A DNA stretch of 64,000 nucleotides, taken from contig NZ_JADQDO010000003.1 in the NCBI RefSeq assembly GCF_015694465.1, positions 124,001 to 188,000 of the forward strand, written 5' to 3'. The notes under the pieces were generated by a model that was not told where the DNA came from, did not search any database, and was given only the letters and a program-made list of their open reading frames with translations. Source of the stretch: Microvirga alba (lineage in GTDB: Bacteria; Pseudomonadota; Alphaproteobacteria; Rhizobiales; Beijerinckiaceae). The position numbers were made by a program, and so were the translations under genes. Positions 35,674 through 44,548 of the stretch are shown in pieces; the first letter of the stretch is position 1; each line of letters opens with the position of its first letter.

Positions 35674-36726
35674 ATGACATCTGACATCGACATGAATGAC
35701 CGGCGCGATCTTTGTGGAACAAGATGCCTTGTTCTCGGAGGCGGTGGTTTTCTTGGGGTGAACCTGTGCAATGCGCTCGTGACCTGCGGGGCATCAGTCA
35801 CAGCCCTGGGACGCTCGCTTGCTTGGCCGAATGCCCTCAATCCGCGAGTTGCATGGACGCAAGGTCATCTGAATGACATCTCCGCCCTCAAAGAGGTCGT
35901 TCGCGGCCAAGATGTAGTCTTTCATTTGGCGAGCTCTTCAATCCCCGCCATCTCCAATCAAAATCCCGTCGCTGATCTCGAGGCGAATGTGCAGGTCACC
36001 GTTCAGTTGTTGGATGTTTGCCGCGGCCGCGACGTGGGAAAATTGATCTTTGCGTCGTCCGGAGGTGCCGTTTACGGACAACCTGAGGCGCTGCCCATCC
36101 CTGAGAGTTCACCCACGGATCCGGTCTCGGCCTATGGCATCAGCAAACTGACAAGCGAGAAGTATCTGGCGCTCTACAGGCATCTGCACGGCCTCGACTA
36201 TCAGATCCTGCGCGTAGCGAATGCCTATGGGCAATATCAGGTGCCGCACAGAGGTCAGGGCGTCGTTGCGACGATGATCAGTCGTGCCTTGAGCGGAAAG
36301 CCGCTTGAGATCTGGGGTACAGGCGATTCCATCCGCGACTTCGTTCATGTGGACGATGTCGTCACGGCCATGATCGAAGCTTGCGCTTACACAGGGGCCT
36401 ACAAAATCATGAATGTAGGGTCAGGATGCGGCCTCAGTATCAATCAGATATGCCGCGACCTCGAAACCGTGATTGCGCGCGGTCCCCTGGTCAAAACCTA
36501 CAAGCCGTCTCAGAGAGGTGATGTGCCGGCGAACATTCTCGACACGTCGCTGATCCAGCACGAGTTGGGCTGGCGGCCCCGCGTGCCCTGGCTGACAGGC
36601 CTGCGGCGCACCGTCCATTGGATGGCTGAGGCGCACCAGCCCAGAAGCCGGATGGTCTCCAGGGGCGAAAGAATAACACGATTGAATGAAGAGAGGGCGA
36701 TGGCCTTCACAATTCAGCAAGGATAA
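35674..36726 (+). CDS. NAD-dependent epimerase/dehydratase (GalE-like)
   Basis: 350 residues of the extended SDR family. The dinucleotide-binding motif GGGGFLG lies at about 22-28 and the active site has Tyr and Lys in YGISKLTSEKY with the upstream Ser in FASSGGAVYG. NAYGQYQVPHRGQGV, IWGTGDSIRDFVHVDDVV and DVPANILDTSLIQHELGW complete the UDP-glucose 4-epimerase-like pattern. It probably interconverts a UDP-hexose for surface polysaccharide. The reading frame overlaps the start of the GT2 gene by 41 bases, so the pair is cotranscribed. The C-terminus is extended by about 25 basic residues (SRMVSRGERITRLNEER) not seen in GalE. Confidence 0.88.
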   Translation: MTSDIDMNDRRDLCGTRCLVLGGGGFLGVNLCNALVTCGASVTALGRSLAWPNALNPRVAWTQGHLNDISALKEVVRGQDVVFHLASSSIPAISNQNPVADLEANVQVTVQLLDVCRGRDVGKLIFASSGGAVYGQPEALPIPESSPTDPVSAYGISKLTSEKYLALYRHLHGLDYQILRVANAYGQYQVPHRGQGVVATMISRALSGKPLEIWGTGDSIRDFVHVDDVVTAMIEACAYTGAYKIMNVGSGCGLSINQICRDLETVIARGPLVKTYKPSQRGDVPANILDTSLIQHELGWRPRVPWLTGLRRTVHWMAEAHQPRSRMVSRGERITRLNEERAMAFTIQQG

Positions 36727-38800
36727 AATCTTGCGGGAAAACCAGCTCCTCAAAGATTCCGATAGCTCTGCCGTCAGAGTGGCGATCATCGTGCCGGCTT
36801 ACGGGCAGCCCGCGCTCACGGCGGAGGCATTACGCAGTGCCTTAAGCCAGGAGACGGATTTTTCCTATGCTATCGTGCTCGTCAATGACGGTTGTCCCGA
36901 TCCGTCGACACGGGACATCGGCCTGACTTTCGCGACTGCCAATCCGGGTCGCATCTTCTATCTTCAGAAAAGCAATGGTGGCCTCAGCGCTGCACGCAAC
37001 ACGGGGATCGATTTTGCGCTTGCTGCCTTTCCCGAACTTGAGGCCGTCTATTTCCTCGACTGCGATAACCGTATCGGGCCACACCTGCTGCAGCGCCTTC
37101 TGACGGCCCTGCGCACGAGCGAAGAGCACATCGGCTGGGCCTATGCCGATGTCGATAAGTTCGGCTTTGCCGAGTTCGGCGATACGTCCGGCCCCTACTC
37201 TCCATTGGAGCATCTCTTCCGCAATGTCAGCGAGGCGGGCAGCATGGCGGCGCGGCGAATGCTCGATGCCGGCATACGATTTGACACGCAGATGCGACGC
37301 GGCGTGGAAGATTGGGAGTTCTGGCTCCAGGGCCTCGAGAGGGGCTTCCACGGCGTGCACGTTCCCGATGCCGGATTTCGCTACCGCCGCCGTGGCGAGA
37401 GCATGTTGGTTGCTGCGGAACGGGATTTCGGGCCGATCCTCGACTACATTCGCTCGCGCCATCCATCGCTCTTCCGGCCTGAGGCGCTCCTCGCGCGCGA
37501 GATCGCCGAAAAGTCGCGCTACGCCATTTATCATCCCGATACCAAACGGGTCAGCCGTCTGACGGCTCCTTCAGACCGCGAATGCCTCAACCGTGACGAC
37601 TATCTGAGACGGCTGCTGCGGTCACGCGAGCGGCCGGAATATGGCCGATGTCCGGGGCACCTCGTGGTGATGGACGAGAGCCTGTATGATGTGTTGGCCG
37701 AGCGCCGTATGTTGGCCGGGATCCTTTGGACTCTTGAATGCGCGGTCAGGCGCGCGACGTTTGCGGCCGTGAGCTTCCGTTCGACGGTCGAGACCGTGCC
37801 GAGCTGGCTCCGCGAGAACATTTTAGGCGATCACACAGGGGTGGTGCCTCTCCCGAACAACGCGCAGATTATCGCACTCGAAGCGAGCGTTTTGCTGTCC
37901 CACACCCGGCCGGGAAGCAAATTCGACCGTCTTCCGGTCCAAGCCGGGAAAAGATGCGAAGGGCTCGTCCTGACCGCAAATATGCCCGGCTTGCCTCCTT
38001 CCGAGCAGAACGCGGCCGCGGCCCTGACGGAGCTCGGCGAGACCTTAGCCGGTCTCGCCCTGCGCGAGCACGCCCATCTTTGGCGTGCCGCTCCCCTCGT
38101 CCGCTATCGATCCCACCCAGCCATGCCCCGCGACATCTATGCCCATCTCGGCCTGTCGTCGATCTTCCCCTGCGCCGTCCAGGCCAACGACACACGGCGA
38201 GCAGCGCTGGTCGTCGAACCGGGGTTTCCGGGAGCGCTGGCTGCCGCGGACCGAATGCGGGATCTTCTGAGTTGCCGGGGGTGGAATGTCGATCTCGTGA
38301 TCATCGGGGATGAGATCGAGGCCGGCCACTCGGCCTCGCACGACTACACCGAAATCGTGCTATTGCCCCGCGAGGCTTTGCGGGTGTCATCCGGGGCGGG
38401 CGACTACCGCATTTATAACGGCACCGTGATCCCGTGTCTTGATGGCTTTGGAGTGGAGGACGCCATCGCAACCCTCGCGGCCTATCAACTGGTCGTCTCG
38501 GTAGCGAGCACTCTTGCTCACACCATCATGGGCTCCCTGCGTCACCTGAAAATCGAGACCTGCTGCTTGCTGCACACTCAGGGCTCGCAACGGTCCCCCG
38601 CCGACCTCATCAATGCCTGTGCCGCGTTTGAGCAGGCTTACGACGCGATTGTCATCGAGGACCAGCCCCTGTTTCATCTCTGCCGCGCTTTCGGCATCCC
38701 TCAAAGGAAGTTGCACCTTTGGCGCGACCTGGCGGCCGCTGCGAAAAGCGCCGCCCCAATCACTCGGATCACAACAACGCTAGAGACGCTCCGCGCATGA
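36686..38800 (+). CDS. Family 2 glycosyltransferase with large C-terminal extension
   Basis: 704 residues. The N-terminal 230 residues are a GT-A domain: VAIIVPAYGQPALTAEAL, VNDGCPDP at 66-73, the SNGGLSAARNTGID block at 96-109, the DxD-like DCDN at 125-128 and the acid-base region RRGVEDWEFWLQGLERGF. It uses a nucleotide sugar to build a surface glycan. Residues 300-704 lack a motif I recognise; they contain a Rossmann-like stretch AALVVEPGFPGALAAADRM and could be a second, GT-B-like transferase or an acceptor-binding domain. The start inside the epimerase gene is the only one that keeps the full N-terminus. The stop overlaps the next gene by four bases. Confidence 0.83.
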   Translation: MKRGRWPSQFSKDKILRENQLLKDSDSSAVRVAIIVPAYGQPALTAEALRSALSQETDFSYAIVLVNDGCPDPSTRDIGLTFATANPGRIFYLQKSNGGLSAARNTGIDFALAAFPELEAVYFLDCDNRIGPHLLQRLLTALRTSEEHIGWAYADVDKFGFAEFGDTSGPYSPLEHLFRNVSEAGSMAARRMLDAGIRFDTQMRRGVEDWEFWLQGLERGFHGVHVPDAGFRYRRRGESMLVAAERDFGPILDYIRSRHPSLFRPEALLAREIAEKSRYAIYHPDTKRVSRLTAPSDRECLNRDDYLRRLLRSRERPEYGRCPGHLVVMDESLYDVLAERRMLAGILWTLECAVRRATFAAVSFRSTVETVPSWLRENILGDHTGVVPLPNNAQIIALEASVLLSHTRPGSKFDRLPVQAGKRCEGLVLTANMPGLPPSEQNAAAALTELGETLAGLALREHAHLWRAAPLVRYRSHPAMPRDIYAHLGLSSIFPCAVQANDTRRAALVVEPGFPGALAAADRMRDLLSCRGWNVDLVIIGDEIEAGHSASHDYTEIVLLPREALRVSSGAGDYRIYNGTVIPCLDGFGVEDAIATLAAYQLVVSVASTLAHTIMGSLRHLKIETCCLLHTQGSQRSPADLINACAAFEQAYDAIVIEDQPLFHLCRAFGIPQRKLHLWRDLAAAAKSAAPITRITTTLETLRA

Positions 38801-40365
38801 CGACCTACGCAGACAAAGCATGCTTCGCGTCCCTTTATGACGCGCCTCCCAAACTCCTGCTGCTTGGATCGCAGGAGGAAGCCATACAGACCGAGTTGAA
38901 CGATCAATTCCAATGGCTTGCAACCCATCGTGATTGCGAGGGTCGGCTTGTGCTGGCGTCGGCGAGCAGGCAGGCGGTGCCCATGCCCGACTTGCTGCCA
39001 CTCGAGGTGCCCCCCACAAATGTCTGGGCGGTGTGGGTCCCGGCGGTGGACGACCAGAGCATTGCGGAATCCTTAATGCGGTGGTGGGCGGCTGAGGGTG
39101 GCGAGGCAACGCTGCCGACGTTAGTCCATGGTGATCGGACCACCTTGGACAAGGTGCTTCTGGCTCGGTCGCTCGACGAAGCAAGCCGACTGGCGCGTGC
39201 CAATGAACGCCTGCTATGCGATCTCGCTGCCTTGCGCGAGAGCTTCGAGAACCACGTGCGGATTCCCCGCGAAGTGGAGGAACTGATAGAGAATTTGCGT
39301 CTCGCGCCGATGCGTCTCGTTTTCACAAGCCCAGCGTCCACCGGCGATATCCCGGTTCCCATGTACGGACCGGTCGATCAGCCTCCGAACGAAGGCGCAT
39401 CAATCCGGCAGAGATTGCCGATCTCTGCGCACGGCTTTGCCGGCCTTGATCTCTCCATCGTACATCCGGGATCCGGCGAAGGCCGGCTGCGCCTTGATCT
39501 GATTGCGCGAGACGAAGGCTTGACGCTCGCGACCTGGCGAACGCCATTCCGAAAGCTGCGCCCGGGCCTTTTGCCGTTGCGCGTGGAGAAGGTTATGGCG
39601 CGGCATTGTCACTCGCTCGAGCTACACATCGCGGCCGAGGGGGCCGGCAATCCACCACGTCTCGCTATCGGGTCCGCTGGACTGCTGCCAGAGTATTCCT
39701 TGATTCCGGCAATGGATGCCGATGTGCCACTGGAGCCTTCGATGCTTGCCCTGCGGCTCTGGGGTGGACTTCCAGGGCTTGTCACCGGCACCGGAGGCGA
39801 TAACGCGGCTCCGAAAGTGCCACCACCGGACCCGGTGATCCCACTCGATGAGACGAGTATCGCCCGCGTGCGTCTGACGCGTGAAATCACGGCGCCTTAT
39901 CCTTGTTTCGGCTATTTGGGTGGTGACAGGGTGCTGTTGCGGCCTTTTCCGAACAAGGTGTCGGCTGCCGCTATCGCGCTGGCGGCCATCCCCAATCTCG
40001 GCGCAGTGTCCTGCTCGGTGGCTGTTGATGAGAAGCGGTGCGAAACACGCAGGCTCGGAGCGCGCCTCGTTGTCATGCCTCCGGGCTGCAGCCCCGACGA
40101 AGCGGAGCGTGGCGAGAGGGCTCTTGGGGCGAGCGAATGGGTTGAACTCGACCACCCTCTCGAAGCGCGAACGCTCACGGCCCACCTTTCGGAAGCGCAT
40201 CAGGGGCCGCTCGATCTGCACCTCTTCACGCGCTTGCCCAAGGGGGGGGCGATACAGCATGTGCGCATGGTGTTCCAAAATTTCGAGGCCGAGATTCGCG
40301 AACACGCGATCGAGGGCATGTCAGCGCTGCTTCCCTGCGGTGAAGAGCAAGGAGGGATTGCCTGA
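38797..40365 (+). CDS. Unrecognised protein in the surface-sugar operon
   Basis: 522 residues. There is no signal peptide, no clear membrane helix and no motif that I can assign; it could belong to a domain-of-unknown-function family seen next to glycosyltransferases, but I cannot confirm that. A helical stretch with ARANERLLCDLAALRESFEN at about 130-150 suggests a short coiled coil. The following 350 residues look beta-rich, with GFAGLDLSIVHPGSGEGRLR and LDLHLFTRLPKGGAIQHV near the end resembling carbohydrate-binding sandwich strands. The ATGA overlap with the GT2 gene shows tight coupling. A role in glycan assembly or attachment is inferred from context only. Confidence 0.7.
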   Translation: MTTYADKACFASLYDAPPKLLLLGSQEEAIQTELNDQFQWLATHRDCEGRLVLASASRQAVPMPDLLPLEVPPTNVWAVWVPAVDDQSIAESLMRWWAAEGGEATLPTLVHGDRTTLDKVLLARSLDEASRLARANERLLCDLAALRESFENHVRIPREVEELIENLRLAPMRLVFTSPASTGDIPVPMYGPVDQPPNEGASIRQRLPISAHGFAGLDLSIVHPGSGEGRLRLDLIARDEGLTLATWRTPFRKLRPGLLPLRVEKVMARHCHSLELHIAAEGAGNPPRLAIGSAGLLPEYSLIPAMDADVPLEPSMLALRLWGGLPGLVTGTGGDNAAPKVPPPDPVIPLDETSIARVRLTREITAPYPCFGYLGGDRVLLRPFPNKVSAAAIALAAIPNLGAVSCSVAVDEKRCETRRLGARLVVMPPGCSPDEAERGERALGASEWVELDHPLEARTLTAHLSEAHQGPLDLHLFTRLPKGGAIQHVRMVFQNFEAEIREHAIEGMSALLPCGEEQGGIA

Positions 40366-40784
40366 ACCAAGAATATTTTCTAGGTGTTTTTAGGGGATGT
40401 CACGGTACCCGGAGGGGGACGCAATGGGCCTCAATCGGCGCCGGCCGTATCGTCGCGCTGAGCGTCGCGCGGCCATTCGGACGGCTGCAGGGCCCCAGAT
40501 GGTCTTATTCTAAGGCATTTCCATCGTCCGTCGAGAAGCCCTGCTCTTCCGGACTAGTAAACGAATGTCTCATCCGTCATCTGCAACCGATCGTTTCGTT
40601 CTGAACTCAGATTATGTACACAGGGCAGGAATCGTGACCGGAACAAGCGATATGCCCCCTGCCCTCCCCCTCCAGCGCTTGGCCGGTCGGGTGAGACGGA
40701 TCGTCATAGTGGGCGACGTTGCTGACGACATGGAGAATGCGCTTGTCCATCCTTCGATACCTTCTTGAACAGCCGCCCGGAAGC
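40366..40784. other. Interval after the sugar operon, holding one gene stump
   Basis: Besides the PfpI-like stump at 40607-40750 nothing is recognised. The first 100 bases after the operon contain an AT-richer patch (GAATATTTTCTAGGTGTTTTT) but no hairpin that would make a terminator. Confidence 0.4.
40607..40750 (-). pseudogene. DJ-1/PfpI-type glutamine amidotransferase-like protein, N-terminal stump
   Basis: On the minus strand from ATG 40750: MDKRILHVVSNVAHYDDPSH, then PTG, the characteristic start of a DJ-1/PfpI subgroup of about 230 residues. After some 23 residues homology ends and the frame stops at 40607. The catalytic cysteine region is absent. It lies just downstream of the aldehyde dehydrogenase, on the same strand, and was probably once its operon partner. 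Confidence 0.55.
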
Positions 40785-42236
40785 TCAGCCGCGTTGTTTT
40801 GAACGCAGGTCGCCCCCGAGTTTCACTTTCAGGGCGAGGTCTGTGATCTTTCCGAACGGCGCGCGCAGCAGGCTCGGCAGGTTCCAGCGCCCCTGGACGA
40901 ATACACCCTTGGCATGGCTCATGGCGCGAAAGCCCTCGATACCGTGATAAGCTCCCATGCCGCTTGGGCCGATGCCTCCGAACGGTAGATCGTCCTGCGC
41001 CACGTGGATCATCGTGTTGTTGATGCCCACATTCCCCGAGGTCGTGCGCGCCAGCAGCTTTTCGCAATCGGCGTCACGAGCGCCGAAGTAATAGAGCGCC
41101 AGCGGTCGCGGTCGCGCATTCACATAGTCGATCACCTCATCGATCGTGCGATAACTCCGCACCGGCAGGATCGGCCCGAAGATCTCCTCCCGCATGATCG
41201 CGGCGTCGTCACCGGCTCCGACGATCAGTGTTGGCGCCAGCGTGCGCGCCCGCTCGGCGGCTCGCTCCGGCGTCACACCCACCTCGATCACCCGCGCGCC
41301 CCTTGTCCGGGCGTCCTCGATCAAGTTTTTCAGCCGATCGTAGTGACGATCGTTGACGATCGAGGTGTAGTCGCGGCTGGTCGGCCCACTAGGATAGAAT
41401 CGCGCAACGCTCGCACCAAATTGGGTGATGAACGTGTCCAGATCGTCCTCATGGACCAGCGCGTAATCGGGTGCGACGCAGGTCTGGCCGCTGTTCGAGA
41501 GTTTCCCGAACACAATGCTGTCGGCAGTTTGCCCGAGGACATGGCCCCTAGCAACGATCGTCGGGCTCTTGCCACCTAGTTCAAGCGTCAGCGGCACGAG
41601 ATTGTCGCTCGCCGCCTTCATCACCTTGCGGCCGACCGGCGCGCTGCCGGTGAAGAGCAGATGGTCGAACGGCAGACGGCTGAAGGCCGCTCCGACGTCC
41701 GGCCCGCCCAGCACGACGGCGACCTCATCGGCGGGAAAGCCTCCTTCAAGCATCCGCCGGATCACCTCGCTGGTGCGTGGCGTCAGTTCCGATGGTTTCA
41801 ACATCGCACGGTTGCCGGAGGCAAGCGCGGTTGCGAGCGGAATCATCGTGAGCGAGAAAGGATAGTTCCATGGCGCCATCACGCCGATGATGCCCTTGGG
41901 CTGATATTCCACATGGGCGCGGCCGGCGCGGTATAACAGGCCGACATGCCGGCGCTCAGGCTTCATGAAGCAGCGCAGATTGCGGGTGAGGTAATCGATC
42001 GACTGAATGACGCCGACAATCTCCATAATGTCGGTTTCATGGCGCGAGCGATGACCGAAATCGGCGTTGATCGCATCGCCCACCTCGCGCCGGTGAGTCA
42101 GCACGGCGGCGCGCAGGCGTTTCAGCCGGGCCTTGCGTTCCTCAAGGCTCGGCGGGCCGTCCTTGAGGAAGGCTGAGCGCTGACGCTCCAGCAGGACCGC
42201 CATGTCGAAGCTAGGATTGGGATGGGCCGGAAACAT
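40785..42236 (-). CDS. Aldehyde dehydrogenase, coniferyl-aldehyde dehydrogenase (CalB) type
   Basis: 483 residues of the ALDH superfamily. NAD-binding APWNYPFSLTMIPLATALAS lies near 125-145, FTGSAPVGRKVM follows, the general-base Glu is in LTLELGGKSPT and the catalytic Cys in SNSGQTCVAPDY; EEIFGPILPV and the C-terminal PFGGIGPSGMGAYHGIEGF complete it. The subgroup oxidises coniferyl and similar aldehydes with NAD. ATG 42236 is preferred because AGAGAGACGAAG precedes it and length then fits the family; ATG 42275 is an alternative that overlaps the upstream hydrolase stump. The gene is intact, although both neighbours on its strand are truncated. Confidence 0.87.
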   Translation of the reverse strand: MFPAHPNPSFDMAVLLERQRSAFLKDGPPSLEERKARLKRLRAAVLTHRREVGDAINADFGHRSRHETDIMEIVGVIQSIDYLTRNLRCFMKPERRHVGLLYRAGRAHVEYQPKGIIGVMAPWNYPFSLTMIPLATALASGNRAMLKPSELTPRTSEVIRRMLEGGFPADEVAVVLGGPDVGAAFSRLPFDHLLFTGSAPVGRKVMKAASDNLVPLTLELGGKSPTIVARGHVLGQTADSIVFGKLSNSGQTCVAPDYALVHEDDLDTFITQFGASVARFYPSGPTSRDYTSIVNDRHYDRLKNLIEDARTRGARVIEVGVTPERAAERARTLAPTLIVGAGDDAAIMREEIFGPILPVRSYRTIDEVIDYVNARPRPLALYYFGARDADCEKLLARTTSGNVGINNTMIHVAQDDLPFGGIGPSGMGAYHGIEGFRAMSHAKGVFVQGRWNLPSLLRAPFGKITDLALKVKLGGDLRSKQRG

Positions 42237-42271
42237 CACTTCGTCTCTCTTGAAAGGAGCGCGTGTCGAAT

Positions 42272-42400
42272 TCATCCGCGAATGAACTTCAGCAGGTCTG
42301 CGTTGACGACATCGGCGTTGACCGTGAGCATTCCGTGCGAAAAGCCGGGATAGACGATCAACGTACAGTTTTGCAGAAGCTTGTCCTGCATGATCGCCGC
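42272..42400 (-). pseudogene. Alpha/beta hydrolase (non-haem chloroperoxidase type), C-terminal stump
   Basis: The minus strand encodes AIMQDKLLQNCTLIVYPGFS then HGMLTVNADVVNADLLKFIR, the C-terminal end of chloroperoxidase/esterase-like hydrolases including the catalytic histidine in FSHGM. The N-terminal three quarters are missing. The same frame continues upstream to 42577 into unrelated sequence (PDLDEVAKDPAAGNIDFF), so the junction is a rearrangement point. It ends beside the ALDH start. Confidence 0.65.
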
Positions 42401-42600
42401 ACATTGATAGGTGCGGTAGTAGAAGTTCGGCGCCCAGGTCGGGCCGATCCGCGACGGGACCATCACCTTCGGGATGGGCCGGAAGAAATCAATATTTCCG
42501 GCGGCTGGATCCTTCGCCACCTCGTCGAGGTCGGGATTGGACCGAAGGCGGTCGTAGTAGCCGCCTCTCGGCACCATGACCTTCTGGCCTGCGAACTCGA

Positions 42601-42633
42601 CTCGGTATAGGAGGACTTGTCACCACGCGGCAT
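42601..42633 (-). pseudogene. Possible N-terminal stump of a small MPRGDKS-type protein
   Basis: From ATG 42633 the minus strand reads MPRGDKSSYTE before changing to unrelated sequence. Small proteins starting MPRGDKSKYT are common in alphaproteobacteria; only eleven residues remain here, so this is a weak call. Confidence 0.3.
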
Positions 42634-43189
42634 TTCGATCTTCTTGGCACGGTCACACCAGCGCTTCCGGCCAGCAGATGGCGGCGAAGACGCCGATGAT
42701 ACCGATCAATTCGGGAAATGGGCTGAGAGCTTGCAGGGTCGCGATCATCGCTGAACCCTCCGGACGATGCTTAACGGCCTGATGTCGCACAATTATCTGC
42801 CGTCCTGGCGGTCCTCTTCAAGGGCTTCCGAAAATCCCCGGCGCGGCATGATGCCACAAAAACGCTGAATCTGGATTGGACTGGTTTCATTTTGGCGGCT
42901 GTTTTAGCGTCAACGGCCTCAATCAGGAGCCGGAAGTGACGTGGCGCTGGAACGTCACGCGCGGCATCCCCTCCCGGGGCGTTGAGCTGCCCACAGGCAC
43001 TCCGCAGCCCCTACAGCGCTCAATGGGTTACGCGGGAGCTCCGGGCCTGCTGCGCTTCGCTCCGGCTCAACGCGCGACCTTACCACAAGCCCACGGCTTG
43101 CTGCGTCGTTCTGCGGCCAATCGCCTGGACAGCTCGCGGGAGGGGCACGCGTTCCCTTGGTTGGGGCTCACGGCGGATACAGTCGGTCC
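42634..43189. other. Decayed interval without recognisable genes
   Basis: Long frames exist but show no motif and mostly Arg/Pro/Ala composition of GC-rich shadows. The interval joins the hydrolase debris to the DegP remnant. Confidence 0.4.
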
Positions 43190-43664
43190 CGCGCATTGCA
43201 AAGGTAAAGCCTGCCGTCGTCGCGGTGGGCGTGAAGCTTCAAAGCCCCGTCCCGACGAGATGCCGTCGCACGATCTCGATCAGATCCCGCCGCAGTTTCG
43301 GGTTCTCTTCAGCTTCTTCGAGGGCAAACGCACCTTCGTCTCCGCCGACGGATACGTCGTGACAAACAATCGATTTCCTTCAGATCGATGCGCCGATCAA
43401 CAGAGGCAACTCCGGTGGCTCGACGTTCAATCTCGCTGGCGAGGTCGTCGGCGTGAACACGGCGATTACTCGCTGTCCGACGGCAGCGTCGGCCTTGGTT
43501 TTGCGATCCCCTCGGATACGGTTGAGCCCTTCGTCGCTCAGCTCGAGAAGGACGGGAAGGTCTTTCGGGGCTATCTTGGGGTGCAGATCCTGCCCTCACA
43601 AGGATCTGGCCGATGCCCTCGGACTTTCCTCCGATAGAGCCCTTTCAGTCCGATCGGATCGAAA
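43190..43664 (+). pseudogene. DegP/HtrA-type serine protease remnant
   Basis: Pieces in three frames keep the order of a Do-like protease: IAKVKPAVVAVGVKLQSPVP (N-terminus), [12 protein letters not shown] (just before the catalytic His, which is lost), [20 protein letters not shown] with the catalytic Ser in GNSGG, then [30 protein letters not shown] and [10 protein letters not shown] of the first PDZ domain. The segment from the His to past the Asp is deleted and there are at least three frameshifts. It is about a third of the usual 470-500 residues. It cannot be functional. Confidence 0.82.
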
Positions 43665-43680
43665 AGCGCCCTAGAAATCC

Positions 43681-44478
43681 TTATACCACCGCACTTTCTA
43701 ACACAGAGCCGGCGCCCACTTCTGCGGAAAATGCACTAACCGTCTCCGAGGGCAGCGCGCGCAGGTACGTACCGCCATTCTTGGTGAAAATCTGCCTGAG
43801 CATCGGCTTGAGCGGCTCCAGGACGCCGTCCTCCCTTTCCATCAGGTCGAGCATCGCCATGGGGTTGTTGAGCGGCAGATCCGCCTTGCGCTCCAGCATT
43901 TTCGGCAGATCGAACTGCCACCATCGGACCCTCAGAAGCCGCTCGATGGTCGCCTCGTCGAAGCGATATTTCACAATCCGGGCCGGGTTGCCGACAACCA
44001 CGGCGTAGTCCGGAACATCCTTGGACACGACAGCGCCCGCCCCGATGATCGCGCCGTTTCCGATCTTCACGCCAGGCAGGATGATCGCCCTCATCCCGAC
44101 CCAGACATCGTTTCCGATCTCGGTTACTTTGCCGTAGCCTTTGAACGAGAAGGGCGGCTGATAGTCCACGAATCTCGAATAGATGTTCTGGTAGCTGCAA
44201 GGATGCGATGTCAGCCATTCCGTCGGGTGAGCGCTGCCACGAATGAGAACCGCGTCGCCAATCGAGCAATATCGCCCGATGGCCGCATGAGCGACGCCCG
44301 CGTGGGGGGCGAGATAAGAATAGGCCCCCATGGACACGTTCATCACGTTGGCGGCGCTGTATATCTTGACCGGCGCTTCCCACGTGAAACTCGTGTCGTA
44401 GGTCCCGTCTATATCGAGCCCGTGCTTCAGCAAGAGTTGTTTTTGGGTCAGATTTTCTTGCTGCATGGAACAACACAT
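43681..44478 (-). CDS. CatB-type hexapeptide-repeat O-acetyltransferase
   Basis: 265 residues. The left-handed beta-helix is seen in [20 protein letters not shown], then [40 protein letters not shown] and [13 protein letters not shown], the standard CatB/Vat/NodL-like xenobiotic or sugar acetyltransferase layout. The catalytic histidine is in GSAHPTEWL. It transfers acetyl from acetyl-CoA to a sugar or antibiotic hydroxyl. At 265 residues it is longer than the 210-residue CatB group, with an extra C-terminal region after about 195. ATG 44466 is an equally possible start. It is transcribed alone and ends just after the DegP remnant. Confidence 0.85.
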   Translation of the reverse strand: MCCSMQQENLTQKQLLLKHGLDIDGTYDTSFTWEAPVKIYSAANVMNVSMGAYSYLAPHAGVAHAAIGRYCSIGDAVLIRGSAHPTEWLTSHPCSYQNIYSRFVDYQPPFSFKGYGKVTEIGNDVWVGMRAIILPGVKIGNGAIIGAGAVVSKDVPDYAVVVGNPARIVKYRFDEATIERLLRVRWWQFDLPKMLERKADLPLNNPMAMLDLMEREDGVLEPLKPMLRQIFTKNGGTYLRALPSETVSAFSAEVGAGSVLESAVV

Positions 44479-44548
44479 CAGGATTTTAACCGCACCTGCT
44501 GTGTATCGATATTACATCGTTCTGAGAAGCCCTTTCCCGGGCCGAATG

